Part shown: piece by piece, positions 13,444 to 19,788 of the stretch
How the letters are laid out: each line of letters begins with the position of its first letter
How positions within the stretch are numbered: position 1 is the stretch's first letter
DNA from: Lachnospiraceae bacterium
GTDB lineage: Bacteria; Bacillota; Clostridia; Lachnospirales; Lachnospiraceae
DNA length: 19,788 nucleotides
Reading direction: 5' to 3'
Assembly: GCA_900765975.1 (NCBI GenBank)
Contig: CAAFTS010000186.1
Coordinates: 1 to 19,788, forward strand
Made by a program: the position numbers and the translations under genes
Notes under the pieces: model-generated
What the model saw: only the letters and a program-made list of their open reading frames with translations
Databases searched by the model: none
What the model was told of the DNA's origin: nothing

Positions 13444-14622
13444 TTAATTGGTTACAAGAAAAATACGAGTTCTGAGCCGTTGGAAATTTCTGATTCCATA
13501 TGATGTTCGTTTCAGGACTTTTATTTTATTATTGAATCCTTCGGTTGGACCATTTGTGATATGTGCATATTTAAAAGCATTTAGGATTTCCTTAGACCAT
13601 GTGCGATAGGTTTTAGCAACCTTTTCAAATTCACTTAATCCAGAGGATTCGGCCATTTTAATCCAATCGAAGAAGTCTTTTCGTTGTTTGGAATACTTAG
13701 TATTTTGACAAAGTTCATAAAATTTTTCTTTTAGATAATGAGCTTTTCGTAAGTCGTCGTTGTATAGCAGCATCAGATCACAGGCTGCCTTATTCTCGTC
13801 TTTGAGTTTATTATATCTGCTTAAGATCAGTGTTCTGCTTCGTTTATAGTATTTCCTCAGTTGAGCAGGCATTGTTTTTTGTAATCTCTTTCGTACGCCT
13901 TCAATAGCCCAAGTGGTTTGCCTAATGAAATGGTATTTGTCAATAATGACTTTCGCATTTGGAAAGTAAGTATATGCCAGTTCTATGTAGGGTTTCCACA
14001 TATCACAAACAAAATGTTTTACCCGATACCTTTCATCTTTGGGAATAGAAGAAAAGTAAGATACTAAATGACTATATTGCCTGTCCGGAAGAATGTCTAG
14101 AACCTTATGTTTTACTGGATCAACTAAAATACATTGGAATTTACCGGTAGAAGCATTTCCACGGAATTCATCAATGGAGATGGCCGTAGAAAACTTTCTT
14201 CTGGAGTAAGAAATCGTATCTAAAACTCTTCCAACGGTAGAGGTAGAAACATTGGTCTGTCTTGCCGTTTCCTTGATGCTTTGAGAGTTATGCAGGGAAG
14301 AGGCAATAAAAGCAGTCAATCTTGTAGTTCTCTGGAAGTATCGTGGAAGGAAAGAATAGGTTTCGTAGAATTTTTTCCCGCACATGCAAACGTACCGCCT
14401 TTTTCGCAGAACAAGATAACAATGCTTCAACTGGAAAGGTAAATCCTTGATCGTTTGATAACGGTAATCATGAATACGCTTTGTTGTGGAACCGCAGCAA
14501 GGACAAACCTGTTCATGAGGCTTGGTTTCAAGATAAATTTTCACAAAAGTATCAGCGTGCTGAATTTTTTTAATAATTACATCTTCAATATCTAAAAGTT
14601 TGTTGGTATAATGATTATGCAT
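13444..14622 (-). CDS. tnpA: ISL3-family transposase (DDE)
   Basis: 392 residues, intact. The N-terminal Zn-ribbon-like part has CPCC (40-43) and YVCMCGKKF (Cys79, Cys81); a helix-turn-helix follows (about 114-136, IKETARQTNVSTSTVGRVL), then the DDE catalytic domain with D151 (SIDEFRG), D207 (VCDMW) and E361 (GPTEGFNNKIKVLKR). These blocks are typical of ISL3 transposases. It cuts and pastes the element via the terminal inverted repeats. The start ATG is at 14622 on the minus strand with AGGAGG (complement of 14633-14638) 10 nt upstream. That SD lies in a hairpin with 14660-14670, so translation is probably restricted. It is convergent with ftsZ and divergent from spoIIGA. Confidence 0.95.
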   Translation of the reverse strand: MHNHYTNKLLDIEDVIIKKIQHADTFVKIYLETKPHEQVCPCCGSTTKRIHDYRYQTIKDLPFQLKHCYLVLRKRRYVCMCGKKFYETYSFLPRYFQRTTRLTAFIASSLHNSQSIKETARQTNVSTSTVGRVLDTISYSRRKFSTAISIDEFRGNASTGKFQCILVDPVKHKVLDILPDRQYSHLVSYFSSIPKDERYRVKHFVCDMWKPYIELAYTYFPNAKVIIDKYHFIRQTTWAIEGVRKRLQKTMPAQLRKYYKRSRTLILSRYNKLKDENKAACDLMLLYNDDLRKAHYLKEKFYELCQNTKYSKQRKDFFDWIKMAESSGLSEFEKVAKTYRTWSKEILNAFKYAHITNGPTEGFNNKIKVLKRTSYGIRNFQRLRTRIFLVTN

Positions 14623-14631
14623 TATATATGT

Positions 14632-14670
14632 ACCTCCTAGTGATTTGTTTGCAGACTGGCACTGGGAGGT
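14632..14670 (-). promoter_or_regulatory. Hairpin that can sequester the transposase ribosome binding site
   Basis: ACCTCCTAGTG (14632-14642) pairs with CACTGGGAGGT (14660-14670) over 11 bp with one wobble. On the minus-strand RNA the 3' arm contains the AGGAGG SD of the transposase, so transcripts entering from outside would carry a closed SD. On the + strand the stem is followed by a T-rich run (from 14669), so it could also terminate + strand transcription crossing the element. Confidence 0.6.
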
Positions 14671-14672
14671 TT
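14652..14672 (-). repeat. Internal inverted repeat flanking the transposase, right copy
   Basis: Partner of 13417-13437 (19 of 21 positions in inverted orientation); overlaps the upstream arm of the SD hairpin. Confidence 0.7.
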
Positions 14673-14725
14673 TTCTTTTTATTATAAATCAAAAATGTTG
14701 GGATAGATGATTTATTTAAAATCAT

Positions 14726-14750
14726 CCACCCCAACATTTATTTTAGAGCC
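14726..14750 (-). repeat. IS terminal inverted repeat, right
   Basis: On the minus strand starts GGCTCTAA and ends GTTGGGGTGG; partner of 13307-13331. Confidence 0.92.
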
Positions 14751-14758
14751 GGTTTTTT
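14751..14758 (+). repeat. Target site duplication, right copy
   Basis: GGTTTTTT immediately after the right IS end, identical to 13299-13306. Joining the flanks across the IS gives an uninterrupted ftsZ-spoIIGA spacer of about 159 bp. Confidence 0.9.
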
Positions 14759-14785
14759 CATATGCATGTCTTTCTTTTTATTTTG

Positions 14786-14792
14786 TGTCGAA
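14786..14792 (+). promoter_or_regulatory. Spo0A box (0A box) upstream of spoIIGA
   Basis: A perfect core TGTCGAA, about 65-72 bp upstream of the predicted spoIIGA transcription start. A second, reverse-oriented 0A-like box, TTTGTCAGA on the minus strand (14818-14826), overlaps the -35. In B. subtilis the spoIIG promoter is activated by Spo0A~P bound upstream of and next to the -35. Confidence 0.65.
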
Positions 14793-14818
14793 ACATCTTG
14801 TGTATTTCTCGTCAGTAT

Positions 14819-14851
14819 CTGACAAAGTTTCAAGAGAAAATCTAATATAAT
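14819..14851 (+). promoter_or_regulatory. spoIIGA promoter with over-long 21-bp spacer
   Basis: CTGACA (14819-14824, five of six to TTGACA) and a perfect TATAAT (14846-14851) are separated by 21 bp. B. subtilis spoIIG has a SigA promoter with a similarly stretched 22-bp spacer that needs Spo0A~P. Same gene, same odd architecture, plus 0A boxes, so this is likely the sporulation-controlled promoter of spoIIGA-sigE. Confidence 0.7.
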
Positions 14852-14878
14852 AAGTCCTGTCGTAAGGAGAGGAATGCG

Positions 14879-15679
14879 ATGCATTATGAAGTGTACATAG
14901 ACGTATTGTTTTTGACAAATTTAATGATGGATTTTTTGCTGCTGCTGACAGTGCGGCAGCTTTTAAACTGTCATGTGAGTGTAAGAAGAGTTTTTGCGGG
15001 GAGCGCTGTGGGTGCTGTTTTTACTTGCTTGCTGCTGGTGCTGCCGGTTCCAAAGTATCTTACCTTGGTACTTGGATTTGCGGGAGTTAGTGGGGTTATG
15101 GTAAAAATCGGTCTGGCAGTGAAAGGGTGGAAACAATTTGGAAAAGCAGTTGTTCTTTTGTACGTATCTGCAATTTTGGGCGGAGGAATTCTGCAGATTT
15201 TTCGTTCCTATATGAAACTGAATGGAATATTTTTTATTCTTTCAGCAGGTATCTATTTTTTATTACACAGCTGTTGGAATATTTTGCTGAGGGTACATCG
15301 AGAGCAGAGAAGAACCTGTGAGGTGCTGATTTGTTTTGGTGGAAAGGAGTGGAACGTTCAGGCATTAATGGATACCGGGAACCAATTAACAGATTTCGTT
15401 ACGAGAGAGCCGGTACATGTGATTGATGCAGACATTGCCGAAAAAATTGGTTTTCATCAGGAACAGGAGATGACAGAGGATAAGAACAGACCTTTCTTAC
15501 GTTATATTCCATACCGGACAGTAAGCGGAACAGGGATCATGCCGGTTTTTCGGGTTGAAAAGATTTGTATAAAAACACAATCCGAGCGCTGGATTGAAAA
15601 ACCCGTTCTCGGCATATGTGGGGAGATGTTATCGGAAAACGAAGAATATCAAATGATTTTAAATGCAGACATATTGTAA
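14879..15679 (+). CDS. spoIIGA: Sporulation sigma-E factor-processing peptidase SpoIIGA
   Basis: 266 residues, somewhat shorter than the roughly 309-residue Bacillus protein. The N-terminal half (about residues 1-150) is hydrophobic with about five TM helices (opens MHYEVYIDVLFLTNLMMDFLLL). The C-terminal half is an aspartic-protease-like domain with the active motif D165-T-G-N in ALMDTGNQLTD and the later SVSGTGIMPVFR-like region (TVSGTGIMPVFR). Family knowledge: SpoIIGA sits in the septum, is switched on by the forespore signal protein SpoIIR, and cleaves the pro-peptide of SigmaE. The ATG at 14879 has AAGGAG at 14864-14869. sigE follows after 16 bp, the classical operon. Confidence 0.95.
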   Translation: MHYEVYIDVLFLTNLMMDFLLLLTVRQLLNCHVSVRRVFAGSAVGAVFTCLLLVLPVPKYLTLVLGFAGVSGVMVKIGLAVKGWKQFGKAVVLLYVSAILGGGILQIFRSYMKLNGIFFILSAGIYFLLHSCWNILLRVHREQRRTCEVLICFGGKEWNVQALMDTGNQLTDFVTREPVHVIDADIAEKIGFHQEQEMTEDKNRPFLRYIPYRTVSGTGIMPVFRVEKICIKTQSERWIEKPVLGICGEMLSENEEYQMILNADIL

Positions 15680-15695
15680 CAGGAGGACATAGAAT

Positions 15696-16436
15696 ATGGT
15701 AGTAAAAGTAGCAGTTCCGAATCAATTTAAAATGAAAATTGTACCGGATTTTCGGAGATTTTTCTTTACAAATCAGAAGGAAATCCATTATATTGGAGGT
15801 TCAGAGGTACTTCCGCCGCCATTAGAGGCGGCCCATGAAACAAAGGTAATCGAACAACTGGGAACTGAATATGGGGAAGAGGCAAAGAAATTACTGATAG
15901 AGCACAATTTGCGGCTGGTTGTTTACATAGCAAAGAAATTTGATAATACAGGAGTGGGAGTTGAGGATTTGATCTCAATCGGAACCATTGGCTTGATCAA
16001 AGCGATCAATACATTTAATCCGAATAAAAAAATCAAACTGGCAACGTATGCATCCCGATGCATTGAAAATGAAATCTTAATGTATTTACGAAGAAATAAT
16101 AAAACGAAACTGGAAGTGTCCATTGATGAGCCTTTGAATGTGGATTGGGATGGAAATGAATTACTGCTTTCGGATATTTTAGGAACGGAGGAAGATACCA
16201 TTTATAAAGATCTGGAAACGGAAGCGGAGCGAAGGCTTCTGATTCGTGCAATCAACAAGCTGTCTAGCAGGGAACGGTTGATTATTCAAATGCGTTTTGG
16301 GCTGGATAATCCGGAAGGGGAAGAAAAAACGCAAAAAGAAGTTGCGGATTATCTGGGGATTTCTCAGTCCTATATTTCCCGTTTGGAAAAGAAAATTATG
16401 CAGAGGCTGAAGCGAGAGATGGTAAGGTATGAATAG
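15696..16436 (+). CDS. sigE: RNA polymerase sporulation sigma factor SigmaE (pro-form)
   Basis: 246 residues, a sigma-70-family mother-cell sporulation factor. It starts with a pro-sequence of about 30 residues rich in basic and aromatic residues ([19 protein letters not shown]) before the highly conserved [15 protein letters not shown]; SpoIIGA should cut just before or at this junction. Region 2 shows [31 protein letters not shown] and [32 protein letters not shown] follows; region 4.2 shows [22 protein letters not shown]. The ATG at 15696 has AGGAGG at 15681-15686. In many Firmicutes sigG follows sigE, but here the next gene is an unrelated metallo-hydrolase. Confidence 0.97.
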   Translation: MVVKVAVPNQFKMKIVPDFRRFFFTNQKEIHYIGGSEVLPPPLEAAHETKVIEQLGTEYGEEAKKLLIEHNLRLVVYIAKKFDNTGVGVEDLISIGTIGLIKAINTFNPNKKIKLATYASRCIENEILMYLRRNNKTKLEVSIDEPLNVDWDGNELLLSDILGTEEDTIYKDLETEAERRLLIRAINKLSSRERLIIQMRFGLDNPEGEEKTQKEVADYLGISQSYISRLEKKIMQRLKREMVRYE

Positions 16437-16442
16437 TTTATC

Positions 16443-16471
16443 TTTACGGCAGTATGGCAAAGTGGTATAAT
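16443..16471 (+). promoter_or_regulatory. Probable SigA promoter (extended -10) for the metallo-hydrolase gene
   Basis: TTTACG (16443-16448), 17 bp, and a perfect TATAAT (16466-16471) preceded by TGG (16463-16465), an extended -10. It starts 7 bp after the sigE stop and suggests independent vegetative expression of the next gene. No terminator is visible after sigE. Confidence 0.6.
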
Positions 16472-16506
16472 ATTTTTTATTATTAGACGGAAGGTTGGTG
16501 GATGCA

Positions 16507-18120
16507 ATGAAACTAACATTTGTTGGAGCAGCACATGAAGTAACTGGCAGCTGCCATCTGCTGCAGGCGGCAGGAAGGAATATCCTGATTGACTGTGGAA
16601 TGGAGCAGGGACCGAATCTTTATGAAAACCCTGGGTTGCCGATTCCGGAGACAGATGTGGATTATGTGCTTTTGACACATGCACACATTGATCATTCAGG
16701 TATGATTCCTAAATTGGTCAAGAATGGATTCAAAGGTGAGATAGTCACAACATTTGCTACATCGGACTTGTGTAATATTATGCTGCGAGACAGTGCGCAC
16801 ATTCAGGAGTTCGAGGCAGAATGGCGGAATCGAAAGGGAAAGCGTGCCGGACAGCCGGTATTTGAACCGGAATATGTGATGCAAGATGCGCTGGATGCCA
16901 TTGAATTGTTCAGACCATGTCAGTATGGGGACAGGATTGCACTTTGTGAGGGAATCGAAGTCCGTTTTACTGATGTTGGGCATTTGCTTGGTTCTGCAAG
17001 TATTGAGATTTGGGTAACGGAAGGAGAAGTACAGAAAAAGATTGTATTTTCCGGAGATGTGGGAAATATCAATCAGCCGATTATCAAGGATCCGCAGTAT
17101 ACGAAAGAGGCGGACTATGTGGTCATTGAATCTACATATGGTAATCGTCTGCATAGCACAAGTAAAAAGATTGATTATGTCGGTGATTTTACAAGAGTTT
17201 TGCGGGAGACTTTCGCAAGAGGGGGGAATGTTGTCATTCCTTCTTTCGCAGTCGGAAGAACGCAGGAGATGCTATATTTTATCCGGGAAATCAAGGAGAA
17301 GAATTTGCTCAGCGAATATCCGGATTTTGAGGTCTATCTGGATAGTCCTCTGGCAATTGAGGCAACGAAGGCATTTACAAAAAATATGCATGGATGTTTC
17401 GATGAGGATGCGTTGAAACTAGTGAATCAGGGAATCAATCCGCTCGTATTTCCAGGGCTAAAGATCTCTACGACAAGTGAAGATTCCAGAATGATTAATT
17501 TTATTGAAAAACCAAAAGTAATCATTTCGGCCTCAGGTATGTGTGATGCAGGACGAATCCGTCATCATTTAAAACACAACCTCTGGAGAGAAGAATGTAC
17601 GATTCTTTTTGTTGGATATCAGGCAGTTGGAACATTGGGACGGCGGTTGATTGAAGGTGAGAAGAATGTAAAATTATTTGGCGAACCGATTGAAGTGCGG
17701 GCGAAAATTGAGAGTCTGCATGGTGTCAGTGGTCATGCGGATATGAATGGATTGATGAGATGGCTGGATGGATTCGAGACGCCGCTACAGCATGTATTTG
17801 TTGTTCATGGAGAAGATTCTGTGACAGATGAGTTTGCTGCAGCAGTGGAAGAAAAGTTCGGATGCCCAGCTTTTGCCCCGTATCCGGGAGGAGAAGTGGA
17901 TCTTGTAACAAATGAAATTCTGACAACAGGTGTGAAGATTCCGGTGAAAGCGAAAAAACCGGCTCAGAAGAGGGCGGATGCAGCATTTGAAAGATTACTT
18001 GCTGCTGGAAGGCGTTTGCTGGAAGTTATTCATAAAAATGAAGGACTTGCAAATAAGGATAAGGCCAAGTTTGAATCACAAATTAACAATTTGTCCGATA
18101 AGTGGGACAGATGGGAATGA
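16507..18120 (+). CDS. Beta-CASP metallo-beta-lactamase, RNA-processing (YSH1/CPSF73-like) hydrolase
   Basis: 537 residues from ATG 16507; the frame is open to TTG 16495, but the GGTGG SD (16497-16501) and the family N-terminus MKLTFVGAAHEVTGSCHLL support 16507. The metal-binding motif is H58-A-H-I-D62-H63, followed by a second-shell region with FTDVGHLLGSASIEI and FSGDVGN. The inserted beta-CASP domain shows VVIPSFAVGRTQEML; later come IISASGMCDAGRIRHHL, GVSGHADMNGL and HVFVVHGE, which match motifs of RNA-acting members (COG1236 type). The C-terminal 70 residues are charged and helical, beyond the core fold. The likely role is a cytoplasmic endo- or exoribonuclease in mRNA turnover; the actual substrate cannot be read from the sequence. 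Confidence 0.9.
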   Translation: MKLTFVGAAHEVTGSCHLLQAAGRNILIDCGMEQGPNLYENPGLPIPETDVDYVLLTHAHIDHSGMIPKLVKNGFKGEIVTTFATSDLCNIMLRDSAHIQEFEAEWRNRKGKRAGQPVFEPEYVMQDALDAIELFRPCQYGDRIALCEGIEVRFTDVGHLLGSASIEIWVTEGEVQKKIVFSGDVGNINQPIIKDPQYTKEADYVVIESTYGNRLHSTSKKIDYVGDFTRVLRETFARGGNVVIPSFAVGRTQEMLYFIREIKEKNLLSEYPDFEVYLDSPLAIEATKAFTKNMHGCFDEDALKLVNQGINPLVFPGLKISTTSEDSRMINFIEKPKVIISASGMCDAGRIRHHLKHNLWREECTILFVGYQAVGTLGRRLIEGEKNVKLFGEPIEVRAKIESLHGVSGHADMNGLMRWLDGFETPLQHVFVVHGEDSVTDEFAAAVEEKFGCPAFAPYPGGEVDLVTNEILTTGVKIPVKAKKPAQKRADAAFERLLAAGRRLLEVIHKNEGLANKDKAKFESQINNLSDKWDRWE

Positions 18121-18192
18121 GAACGCTGCGGTGAAGAAAAGATTGCAGAAAAGTGTACAAATGTAAGAGAAAGGTGAGGACGAGGAAAACAA

Positions 18193-19719
18193 ATGGATAG
18201 TAGAACATGGGGAATTTTTGCGATTATCATTATTTATTTATTGGGAATGGTGGCAGTCGGCGTATATTTTATGAAGAAAAATAATTCGGCGGGAGATTAT
18301 TATCTTGGCGGCAGAAAGCTGGGACCAGTTGTAACAGCAATGAGTGCGGAGGCCTCAGATATGAGCAGTTGGCTTTTGATGGGATTGCCGGGAGTTGCAT
18401 ATCTGACTGGTGTGGCAGATGCAGCATGGACAGCCATAGGTTTGGCAATTGGAACGTACTTGAATTGGTTGATTGTGGCGAAGAGATTACGTCGTTATAC
18501 TGTCGTAGCAAATAATTCGATTACGATTCCGGAGTTTTTCTCTAATCGTTACAGAGATAAAAGTAAAATATTAGTTGCAATTTCAGCAATTTTTATTGTG
18601 ATTTTCTTTATTCCGTATACAGCATCCGGATTTGCAGCGTGCGGTAAGTTATTTTCTACATTGTTTCATGTACCGTATCTGCATGCAATGATTGTGAGTG
18701 CAGTTGTAATTGTAGCTTATACTGCTTTGGGTGGATTTTCAGCGGCAAGTACGACGGATTTGATTCAGAGTATTGTTATGACAGGGGCGCTGATCTGTGT
18801 GGTACTGTTTGGAATCAATGCAGTTGGAGGCGTGGATGTAGTAATGACGGAAGCGGGAGAACTGCCGGGATATCTGTCTTTGACGCAGACTTATACAGAC
18901 GGTGCGGCAGCGGAATATGGCACAATTAAAATTGCATCAATGTTGGCGTGGGGACTTGGATATTTTGGTATGCCTCATGTACTGCTCCGTTTTATGGCAA
19001 TTCGTGACGAAAATGAAGTTAAGATATCAAGAAGAATTGCAACAATTTGGGTTGTGATTTCTATGGGAGTTGCTATTTTTATTGGTTTAATCGGTCACAG
19101 CATGACAAATAATGGAATTGTTGAGGAATTAGTTGGAGCAGATTCTGAAAAGCTCATTATTGTAGTGGGTACTTTGATGAGTAAATCCGGTGTTCTGGGA
19201 GTCATTGTTGCAGGTCTGATCATGTCGGGAATCCTTGCTTGTACAATGTCTACGGCAGATTCTCAGCTTTTGGCAGCATCCTCCAGTATTTCACAGGATT
19301 TGTTAAAGGATGTATTCCATTTAAAAATCAGCGATAAGGCGTCACTGATTGCAGCACGTATTACAGTTCTGGTAATTGCTGTTATGGGAGTCTTCATGGC
19401 AATAGATCCGAATAGTTCTGTATTTGGAATTGTGTCCTTTGCATGGGCAGGTTTTGGTGCAGTGTTTGGACCGGTAATGCTTTTAGCATTGTTCTGGAAA
19501 CGTTCCAATCGTTATGGAGCTATGGTAAGTATGTTGTCTGGAGGAGTTATGATTTTTGTTTGGAAATATCTGGTGCGTCCAATGGGCGGAGCATGGGATA
19601 TTTATGAATTGCTTCCGGCATTTTTGGTAGCAATTACATTGAATGTAATTGTCAGTCTTGCCACAAAAGCTCCGGAGCAGGAGATCATAGACGAATTTGA
19701 AGAAGTAGCACGTGGATAA
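18193..19719 (+). CDS. putP: Sodium/proline symporter PutP
   Basis: 508 residues with about 13 hydrophobic helices, usual for the solute:sodium symporter family. The N-terminal block GDYYLGGRKLGPVVTAMSAEASDMSSWLLMG (quoted here as GDYYLGGRKLGP and SAEASDMSSWLLMG) is characteristic of PutP; GLIMSGILACTMSTADSQLL and the SSSISQDL block are the sodium- and substrate-binding helix-8 region of the family. It imports L-proline with Na+ across the cytoplasmic membrane. The ATG at 18193 follows a purine-rich SD (GAGGA 18182-18186). The 72-bp gap after the metallo-hydrolase shows no terminator or clear promoter, so the two may be cotranscribed. A terminator follows. Confidence 0.93.
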   Translation: MDSRTWGIFAIIIIYLLGMVAVGVYFMKKNNSAGDYYLGGRKLGPVVTAMSAEASDMSSWLLMGLPGVAYLTGVADAAWTAIGLAIGTYLNWLIVAKRLRRYTVVANNSITIPEFFSNRYRDKSKILVAISAIFIVIFFIPYTASGFAACGKLFSTLFHVPYLHAMIVSAVVIVAYTALGGFSAASTTDLIQSIVMTGALICVVLFGINAVGGVDVVMTEAGELPGYLSLTQTYTDGAAAEYGTIKIASMLAWGLGYFGMPHVLLRFMAIRDENEVKISRRIATIWVVISMGVAIFIGLIGHSMTNNGIVEELVGADSEKLIIVVGTLMSKSGVLGVIVAGLIMSGILACTMSTADSQLLAASSSISQDLLKDVFHLKISDKASLIAARITVLVIAVMGVFMAIDPNSSVFGIVSFAWAGFGAVFGPVMLLALFWKRSNRYGAMVSMLSGGVMIFVWKYLVRPMGGAWDIYELLPAFLVAITLNVIVSLATKAPEQEIIDEFEEVARG

Positions 19720-19729
19720 GATAGGAAGA

Positions 19730-19775
19730 AGAGTATCGTAACATCTCAGAGGGGATTGGACGATACTCTCTTTTT
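19730..19775 (+). terminator. Intrinsic terminator of putP
   Basis: Perfect 10-bp arms AGAGTATCGT (19730-19739) and ACGATACTCT (19760-19769) with a 20-nt loop, followed by C and TTTTT (19771-19775). Confidence 0.9.
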
Positions 19776-19788
19776 GTGCCGGTTTTTA

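Larger units (their letters stand above)
13307..14750 (-). mobile_element. Complete ISL3-family insertion sequence (1444 bp)
   Basis: The element is bounded by 25-bp terminal inverted repeats (13307-13331 and 14726-14750) that both begin GGCTCTAA and end GTTGGGGTGG, with 20 of 25 positions identical. It is flanked by an 8-bp direct repeat GGTTTTTT. It carries one intact transposase gene on the minus strand. Inside each terminal repeat lies a small perfect hairpin (GGGATTT/AAATCCC at 13330-13346; GATGATTT/AAATCATC at 14706-14726). The target was the T tract of the ftsZ terminator, so the element sits between ftsZ and the spoIIGA promoter. The near-perfect ends and intact ORF suggest a recent, possibly still active insertion. 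Confidence 0.95.

Noticed and set aside
1..19788. CRISPR array, tRNA or rRNA genes, prophage or defence genes
   Set aside because: No regularly spaced 25-40 bp repeats, no cloverleaf-like or rRNA-like segments, and all gaps are short and explained; apart from the IS the window is conserved housekeeping and sporulation sequence.

Overview
The window looks like a chromosomal segment from a spore-forming gut-type Firmicute, most likely family Lachnospiraceae (Clostridium cluster XIVa). The evidence is the protein sequences (a FtsZ N-terminus starting [14 protein letters not shown], SpoIIGA and pro-SigmaE, DegV, PutP), moderate-to-low GC, strong AGGAGG-type ribosome binding sites, frequent non-ATG starts, and a trimmed clostridial division and cell wall (dcw) cluster without ftsA, murE, murF, murG, murC or ddl. 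The species cannot be fixed from sequence alone.

Layout. (1) 1-191 is the 3' end of a SEDS-family (FtsW/RodA) gene, followed by a degV lipid-binding gene and a 78-aa one-TM protein, closed by an intrinsic terminator. (2) About 1566-13306 is the dcw cluster, all on the + strand: a promoter overlaid by a long array of MraZ boxes, then mraZ, rsmH, ftsL, two tandem class B penicillin-binding proteins, mraY, murD, ftsW, ftsQ/divIB, and ftsZ with its own probable promoter and terminator. (3) 13307-14750 is a complete ISL3-family insertion sequence. It sits in the U-tract of the ftsZ terminator, with 25-bp terminal inverted repeats and an 8-bp target duplication that rebuilds the terminator. (4) 14751-16436 holds the sporulation operon spoIIGA-sigE behind a promoter with an unusually long spacer and Spo0A-box-like sites. 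(5) 16437-19788 holds a beta-CASP metallo-beta-lactamase (RNA-processing type) and a sodium/proline symporter gene that ends in a terminator.

How it works together. MraZ probably represses its own operon. RsmH methylates 16S rRNA. MraY and MurD make peptidoglycan precursors. FtsW with the class B PBPs forms the septal synthase, FtsL and FtsQ/DivIB are its membrane scaffold, and FtsZ is the ring. In sporulation the same site leads on to SpoIIGA, the protease that activates mother-cell pro-SigmaE.

I found no clearly new multi-gene system. The most interesting signals are regulatory or structural: the 7-copy MraZ operator; a 17-bp hairpin with a U-run between the two PBP genes that also buries the second gene's Shine-Dalgarno sequence; the IS in the ftsZ terminator next to a Spo0A-type promoter; an SD-sequestering hairpin in front of the transposase; and a KTA in place of KTG in the second PBP.
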